From the NCBI GenBank assembly GCA_050013795.1, contig JBEKEO010000098.1, positions 1-10,108 on the forward strand: a DNA stretch of 10,108 nt, read 5' to 3'. Positions 6,031 through 10,108 of this stretch are shown in pieces (positions within the stretch are counted from its first letter, which is position 1; each line of letters starts with the position of its first letter). The notes below the pieces were generated by a model. It was not told where the DNA came from. It made no database searches and was given only the letters and a program-made list of their open reading frames with translations. The stretch comes from CAWHOW01 sp050013795 (lineage in GTDB: Bacteria > Bacteroidota > Bacteroidia > Bacteroidales > CG2-30-32-10). The position numbers and the translations under genes were made by a program.

Positions 6031-7407
6031 ATGAATATTACGCAAGAAAAGATTGATGAACTGAACTCTATTCTCAAAATTGAAGTTACAGAGGATGATT
6101 ATCAGCAAAAGGTGGATAAAGTACTGAAAGATTACCAGAAAAAGATGAATCTTCCCGGTTTCCGCCCCGGAAAAGTGCCGTTTACTGTTGTGAAAAAGAT
6201 GTATGGCAAAGCAATGATGGTGGATGAGATCAATAAAGTGGTCATTGATTCCATGTATAACTATTTTGACCAGAATAAAATTGATGTATTGGGCAATCCC
6301 TTGCCAAATAAGGAAAAATCGACTGACATCGACTGGGACACACAGAAGAACTTTGAATTTTTCTTTGATATCGGGCTTAAACCGGAATTTGAAACCGAGG
6401 CGCTTGAAAATCTTAAGATCAAGCTATATGATATCAAGGTGAATGATGCTGTTGTGGATAAGTACCTTTATGATATTCGCAGAAGGTTTGGCAAGTATTC
6501 CAACCCTGAAGTAGTTTCTTATGATGACCTTGTATATTGTGATATTGAAGAGCTTGACAAAGATGGAAATGTGAAGGATAACGGGATTAAAAATAAAAGT
6601 TCTGTCGCCCTCGACCTGATAAAAGATTTTACAGAAAAGGATAAAATTGTAGGTCTTAAAAAAGATGATGTTGCGGATATCGATATCTTCAAAGCTTTTG
6701 AAGATCATCATGAAATTTCACATATACTTGCTATTGAAGAAGCAAAGGTTAAAGAATTAAATAAGGTTTTCCGCATAAAGGTTATAGCTATAAGCCATGT
6801 GGAACTTGCAGAGATCAACCAGGAACTGTTTGAAAAGGTTTATAAAGCAGATAAAATTGAGACTGAAGAACAGCTGAAAGAAAGAATCAAGCAGGATGCC
6901 AAGATCTCTTTCACATCCGAAAGCGAAAAAAAGTTTGTCAGCGATGTGGTTGAAGCATTATTGAAAAAAGCAAAAATTAACCTGCCCGATGCTTTCCTGA
7001 AACGTTGGTTGCTGGATACTAATCGTGATAAATTCACCGAAGAGCAGGTCGAAAAAGAATATAGCGTTTATTCCGAAACATTAAAATGGCAGCTGATAGA
7101 AAATAAAATCCTTAAAGAAAACAATATTGAAGTTACCAAGGAAGACGTTAAGGATTATATCAAAGACTATTTCCGCAAAACAGTTGCATCAGATGAAAGC
7201 AATACCTTTCCTGAAGAACGCTTGAATGAACTTGCCGAACGCATGCTTCAGAATAAAGATGAAGTAAAGCGTATTTATGATAAATTGTACGATGATAAAC
7301 TGAAAGATCTTTTCAAAAGCAAGGTTAAAATGACTACTGAATCTGTCTCTTATGAAGATTTTAATAAACTGGCTTCTGATGGGCATGACCACGAACATAA
7401 ACACTAA
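6031..7407 (+). CDS. tig: Trigger factor, ribosome-associated chaperone
   Basis: Trigger factor docks at the ribosomal exit tunnel and shields nascent chains. The 458-residue length is near the usual 430-450. The N-terminal ribosome-binding domain (about 1-115) carries the docking loop GFRPGKVP at 43-50; Phe44 and Arg45 are kept, while the third residue of the E. coli FRK signature is Pro46. The middle segment (about 150-250), where other trigger factors have an FKBP-type prolyl isomerase, is poorly conserved and lacks a clear active-site pattern, so isomerase activity is doubtful. The rest (about 260-440) is the helical substrate-cradling domain. The tail GHDHEHKH is histidine-rich. The gene is followed by clpP after 46 bp and clpX, a common order that couples folding to degradation. 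The start ATG at 6031 is supported by alignment of the docking loop; no strong Shine-Dalgarno is seen. Confidence 0.95.
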   Translation: MNITQEKIDELNSILKIEVTEDDYQQKVDKVLKDYQKKMNLPGFRPGKVPFTVVKKMYGKAMMVDEINKVVIDSMYNYFDQNKIDVLGNPLPNKEKSTDIDWDTQKNFEFFFDIGLKPEFETEALENLKIKLYDIKVNDAVVDKYLYDIRRRFGKYSNPEVVSYDDLVYCDIEELDKDGNVKDNGIKNKSSVALDLIKDFTEKDKIVGLKKDDVADIDIFKAFEDHHEISHILAIEEAKVKELNKVFRIKVIAISHVELAEINQELFEKVYKADKIETEEQLKERIKQDAKISFTSESEKKFVSDVVEALLKKAKINLPDAFLKRWLLDTNRDKFTEEQVEKEYSVYSETLKWQLIENKILKENNIEVTKEDVKDYIKDYFRKTVASDESNTFPEERLNELAERMLQNKDEVKRIYDKLYDDKLKDLFKSKVKMTTESVSYEDFNKLASDGHDHEHKH

Positions 7408-7416
7408 TACCCGTAA

Positions 7417-7437
7417 ATTGAATATTGAACATTGAAC
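7417..7437. repeat. Three tandem 7-bp repeats between tig and clpP
   Basis: Beginning 10 bp after the tig stop, the sequence reads ATTGAAT, ATTGAAC, ATTGAAC in direct tandem (21 bp). The motif differs by one base from the TCGAACA units found after clpX at 9410-9472. It is non-coding in its setting. Its function is unknown; similar AT-rich heptad patches occur in intergenic DNA of some Bacteroidota. Confidence 0.6.
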
Positions 7438-7453
7438 AAAAAAATATAATACT

Positions 7454-8137
7454 ATGGCACATACTAATGATGAATTTCGCAAATATGCTGTAAAGCATAG
7501 AGGAATCAGCAGCCTTACGCTGGATAAATACACATCCACTTACGGGAGTTACATATCTCCTACTATTATCGAAGAACGCCAGCTCAATATTGCCACTATG
7601 GACGTATTCTCCCGTCTTATGATGGACAGGATCATTTTCCTTGGTGTTCCAATTGACGATTACGTTGCAAACATTATTCAGGCACAATTGCTTTTTCTCG
7701 AATCCGTTGATTCACGCAAGGATATCCAGATATACCTGAATACTCCCGGCGGCTCTGTTTATGCAGGTTTAGGCATTTACGACACCATGCAGTATATCGT
7801 TCCCGATGTGGCTACTATTTGCACAGGCATGGCTGCATCAATGGGCGCTGTGATTCTTTGCGCAGGTAAAGACGGCAAAAGAACGGCTTTAACACATTCA
7901 AGGATACTTATTCATCAGCCAATGGGTGGGGCAGAAGGACAGGCTACCGATATAGAAATTGTATCAAAAGAAATTCAGAAGCTGAAAAAGGAATTGTACG
8001 AAATAATCGCGTCACATTCGAAACAGAAATATGATAAAATCTGGAAAGATGCCGACCGCGATTACTGGATGACCGCGCAGGAAGCCAAGGATTACGGCAT
8101 GATTGACGAAATACTGGTAAGAAATACCAAGAAATAA
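7454..8137 (+). CDS. clpP: ATP-dependent Clp protease proteolytic subunit ClpP
   Basis: ClpP forms a barrel of two heptameric rings that degrades proteins fed in by ClpX. The 227-residue protein shows the full serine-protease triad: Ser129 in GMAASMGA, His154 in RILIHQPMGG and Asp203 in RDYWMTAQEA. The oxyanion-region TPGGSV is at 98-102. The core starts with ERQLNIATMDVFSRLMMDR at 41-59, a typical Bacteroidota form. About 35 residues precede the region where E. coli ClpP begins (FRKYAVKHRGIS...); this is the usual propeptide-like extension in this phylum. The stop lies 12 bp before the clpX ATG, so the two are surely one operon, probably with tig. Confidence 0.97.
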   Translation: MAHTNDEFRKYAVKHRGISSLTLDKYTSTYGSYISPTIIEERQLNIATMDVFSRLMMDRIIFLGVPIDDYVANIIQAQLLFLESVDSRKDIQIYLNTPGGSVYAGLGIYDTMQYIVPDVATICTGMAASMGAVILCAGKDGKRTALTHSRILIHQPMGGAEGQATDIEIVSKEIQKLKKELYEIIASHSKQKYDKIWKDADRDYWMTAQEAKDYGMIDEILVRNTKK

Positions 8138-8149
8138 TAAACAGTAATT

Positions 8150-9382
8150 ATGGCAAAAGAAACTACACATTGCTCTTTTTGCGGACGCTCTAAAAAGGAA
8201 ACCAATATGCTTATTGCAGGATTGGAGGGCCATATCTGCGACCATTGTGTGACTCAGGCTTATACCATAGTTAACGAAGATACCATAACACAGAAAAGTA
8301 AATACACTCAGAATTTCAAGCTTCTTAAACCTGTTGAGATAAAGCGCCACCTTGACCAGTGGGTCATCGGGCAGGACGAAGCCAAGAAAATATTATCCGT
8401 TGCGGTTTACAACCATTATAAGCGCATCAACCTTCCCCCATCTAAATCCAAAGAGGATGTGGAGATAGAGAAATCGAATGTTATCCTTGTGGGCGAAACC
8501 GGTACCGGAAAAACCCTGCTGGCCCGTACCATTGCCAGGATGCTGCATGTTCCCTTTTGTATTGCCGATGCAACCGTTCTTACCGAAGCCGGATATGTGG
8601 GCGAAGATGTTGAAAGCGTGCTGGTACGACTGCTGCAGGTTGCCGATTATAATGTTGAAGCTGTGGAAAAAGGCATAGTGTTTATTGATGAAATTGATAA
8701 GATAGCCCGCAAAGGCGATAACCCGTCCATTACCCGCGACGTTTCGGGCGAAGGGGTTCAGCAGGCGCTGCTTAAACTTCTCGAAGGTTCGGTAGTGAAT
8801 GTTCCTCCACAGGGAGGGCGCAAACACCCCGAGCAAAAAATGATTCAGATCAACACACAGAACATCCTTTTTATTTGCGGGGGAGCTTTCAACGGAATTG
8901 AAAAGAAGATCGCCTCTAGGATACAGGCAAATGTGGTGGGATATGGCGTAAAGGACAGGGAAGAAGTGGACAAGGACAACCTGATGAAATATGTGGCTCC
9001 GCAGGACCTGAAAAGCTATGGGCTTATTCCCGAACTGGTGGGGCGTATGCCGATAGTTACTTACCTACAATCTTTAGACCGAGATACATTAAAGCGAATT
9101 CTTCTTGATCCGAAGAACGCCCTTATCAAACAATACACAAAGCTTTTCGAAATAGATAAGATCAAGCTTACATTCGATGCTAATGTGTATGATTTTATTG
9201 TGGATAAAGCCATAGAATTCAAGCTTGGCGCACGCGGGCTCCGTTCCATCTGCGAAGCCATTATGATGGATGCCATGTTTGATGTTCCTTCCGACAATAA
9301 AGCTACCGAAGTGCACATTTCCCTCCCATATGCCGAAGAAAAACTACGCAAAACCAATGTTGAACGACTGAAAGTTGCCTGA
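8150..9382 (+). CDS. clpX: ATP-dependent Clp protease ATP-binding subunit ClpX
   Basis: ClpX is the hexameric AAA+ unfoldase that recognises substrates and threads them into ClpP. The 410-residue protein is of normal length. It has the N-terminal zinc-binding domain (Cys8, Cys11, Cys30, Cys33), Walker A GETGTGKT (115-122, Lys121), pore loop GYVG (149-151 region), Walker B IVFIDEID (176-183), the second pore loop RKHP (224-227), an arginine-finger region ELVGRMP (Arg299) and sensor-2 GARGLR (360-365). The ClpP-docking loop, IGF in E. coli, reads VGY (about 263-265) here, with a shorter loop. The gene ends in TGA followed at once by TAA, showing that TGA serves as a stop in this organism. Confidence 0.97.
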   Translation: MAKETTHCSFCGRSKKETNMLIAGLEGHICDHCVTQAYTIVNEDTITQKSKYTQNFKLLKPVEIKRHLDQWVIGQDEAKKILSVAVYNHYKRINLPPSKSKEDVEIEKSNVILVGETGTGKTLLARTIARMLHVPFCIADATVLTEAGYVGEDVESVLVRLLQVADYNVEAVEKGIVFIDEIDKIARKGDNPSITRDVSGEGVQQALLKLLEGSVVNVPPQGGRKHPEQKMIQINTQNILFICGGAFNGIEKKIASRIQANVVGYGVKDREEVDKDNLMKYVAPQDLKSYGLIPELVGRMPIVTYLQSLDRDTLKRILLDPKNALIKQYTKLFEIDKIKLTFDANVYDFIVDKAIEFKLGARGLRSICEAIMMDAMFDVPSDNKATEVHISLPYAEEKLRKTNVERLKVA

Positions 9383-9409
9383 TAAAGCTACTTTAAAGAT
9401 TTTCAGAAC

Positions 9410-9472
9410 TGCAATATCGAACATCGGAAGTGCAACATCGAACCTCTAATGTGCAATTTCGGACGACCTCAT
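9410..9472. repeat. Three imperfect tandem 21-bp repeats with an inner 7-bp period
   Basis: Copies start at 9410, 9431 and 9452, each opening with TGCAAYA or TGCAATT, then TCGAAC or TCGGAC. Inside each copy the sequence splits into 7-mers (TGCAATA, TCGAACA, TCGGAAG; TGCAACA, TCGAACC, TCTAATG; TGCAATT, TCGGACG, ACCTCAT). The array lies 28 bp after the clpX stop. The TCGAACA unit is one base from the TTGAACA unit between tig and clpP, so the two arrays appear related. Confidence 0.6.
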
Positions 9473-9632
9473 TACTAAAGAATTCGCACTTCAGAAGTCA
9501 AAGCAAGCAGGAATTATTTATTGTATCGAAAAAATCAATTTAACCGTCAGGTTGGGTGTTAATCATCATACAGAATGATATTTGAATATATAAAAATACT
9601 ATTAACGTATAGTTTCACTAATCAGATAATCG

Positions 9633-9640
9633 TAACTTTG
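9633..9640 (+). promoter_or_regulatory. Candidate -7 element for the DUF4294 gene
   Basis: TAACTTTG matches TAnnTTTG. A transcript from near 9647 would have a leader of about 48 nt before the ATG at 9695. No good TTTG lies at the ideal 19-21 bp upstream (TTTC at 9613-9616 is only 16 bp away), so the support is the -7 element and its position. Confidence 0.45.
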
Positions 9641-9694
9641 CCTTATATAACGGCATGAAAATTGAGGAATACTCTCAGTAAAAAGCAATTTTAT

Positions 9695-10108
9695 ATGAAG
9701 CAGGTTGCCTTAATAGTGGTATTTATTGTTTTTACTGTTGTTGCTTTTGCTCAAAACAAAGCCGGCGGTTATACACTTCCGGCCAATGTTGTTAGTGGTG
9801 ACACCATACCCGTAATGGTTTTAGACGAGGTAACTATTTCGCCTCCACATTCCGTTTCTGTTCCGGTTTACAATGCAAAATACACCAAACTTATCCGGGA
9901 TGTAAAAATAGTATATCCTTATGCTGTGCTTGCAAGCGTAAAGCTTAAGGAATATAATGATATGCTTGATACCATTAAGGATGAATCGGTAAAAAAGATG
10001 AAATTAAAACAAGCCGAAGAAGACCTCAAGAACCAGTTTACCGACGATATTGAGAACATGACACATTCACAGGGAATGATTTTGCTTAAACTTATTTACA
10101 GGCAAACA
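9695..10108 (+). CDS. DUF4294 domain-containing secreted protein, 5' part (runs off the window)
   Basis: The first 138 codons are present and the frame is open at the window end. A signal peptide (MKQVALIVVFIVFTVVAFAQ, cut near residue 20) indicates export to the periplasm. The DUF4294 hallmarks follow: GDTIPVMVLDEVTI (35-48), RDVKIVYPYAVLA (68-80), a charged helix with KMKLKQAEEDLKNQF (101-115), and SQGMILLKLIYRQT (125-138), where the family usually continues with a Gly and 'TSYDLIK'. The family is known only as a Bacteroidota protein of unknown function. Only a few tens of residues should be missing downstream. Start choice is clear: the ATG directly precedes the signal peptide. It lies after clpX on the same strand but has its own candidate promoter, so it need not belong to that operon. 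Confidence 0.85.
   Translation, partial: MKQVALIVVFIVFTVVAFAQNKAGGYTLPANVVSGDTIPVMVLDEVTISPPHSVSVPVYNAKYTKLIRDVKIVYPYAVLASVKLKEYNDMLDTIKDESVKKMKLKQAEEDLKNQFTDDIENMTHSQGMILLKLIYRQT

Larger units (their letters stand above)
9383..9694. other. Intergenic region between clpX and the DUF4294 gene
   Basis: This 312-bp stretch holds the 21-bp tandem repeats at 9410-9472, a candidate promoter at 9633-9640 and an 8-codon open frame at 9655-9681. Small inverted repeats are present (ACTTC-a-GAAGT at 9488-9498; AACC-gtca-GGTT at 9542-9553), but none is followed by a T-run, so I see no convincing intrinsic terminator for the tig-clpP-clpX operon. No other gene is supported. Confidence 0.6.

Noticed and set aside
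7189..7687. Minus-strand frames over the tig-clpP junction
   Set aside because: They are opposite tig and clpP coding sequence, and the translated text has no domain pattern.
8393..8836. 147-codon minus-strand frame
   Set aside because: It is antisense to the conserved AAA+ core of clpX and has no family-like features.
9410..9472. CRISPR array
   Set aside because: The repeats are contiguous 7/21-bp units without spacers, and no cas gene is present.
9488..9553. Intrinsic terminator for the clp operon
   Set aside because: The inverted repeats here have stems of only 4-5 bp and no following T-run.

Overview
The window looks like a chromosomal segment of an AT-rich member of the Bacteroidota (Bacteroidales-like). 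Four things point there: two secreted proteins with type IX secretion (T9SS) C-terminal sorting domains (YPNP motif), a tig-clpP-clpX cluster with Bacteroidota sequence variants, a DUF4294 protein (a family I know only from this phylum), and promoter elements of the Bacteroidota type (TAnnTTTG at -7, with weak or no Shine-Dalgarno sequences).

Layout. Positions 1-981 (minus) hold a visibly AT-rich polysaccharide-deacetylase-type gene. It is interrupted by an in-frame TGA at 115-117, and the same frame continues with family-like sequence to the window edge. Positions 982-1271 are a divergent intergenic region with a promoter for each direction. Positions 1272-2471 (plus) encode a secreted protein with seven regular 41-43-residue repeats (probably one beta-propeller) and a T9SS sorting domain. 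Facing it, 2520-5075 (minus) encodes an 851-residue secreted Asp-box/BNR protein, also with a T9SS domain, whose start and middle resemble xyloglucanase-type GH74 proteins. Upstream of that and probably co-transcribed is a 208-residue HEAT-like protein (5093-5719, minus).

The 5720-5887 region holds back-to-back divergent promoter elements and two adjacent inverted repeats. It leads into tRNA-Leu(UAG) (5888-5969), then tig (6031-7407), clpP (7454-8137) and clpX (8150-9382). These three act in one protein-quality-control pathway: trigger factor receives nascent chains at the ribosome, ClpX unfolds tagged or damaged proteins, and ClpP degrades them. A 312-bp gap follows, then the first 138 codons of a DUF4294 secreted protein (9695 to the window end).

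Most of the window is ordinary housekeeping plus secreted proteins; I do not see a clear new defence or mobile system. The observations most worth a second look are the in-frame stop in the deacetylase gene, a family of 7-bp-period intergenic repeats just after the stop codons of tig and clpX, the structured leader of the tRNA-Leu/tig transcript, and the possible GH74 relationship of the 851-residue protein.
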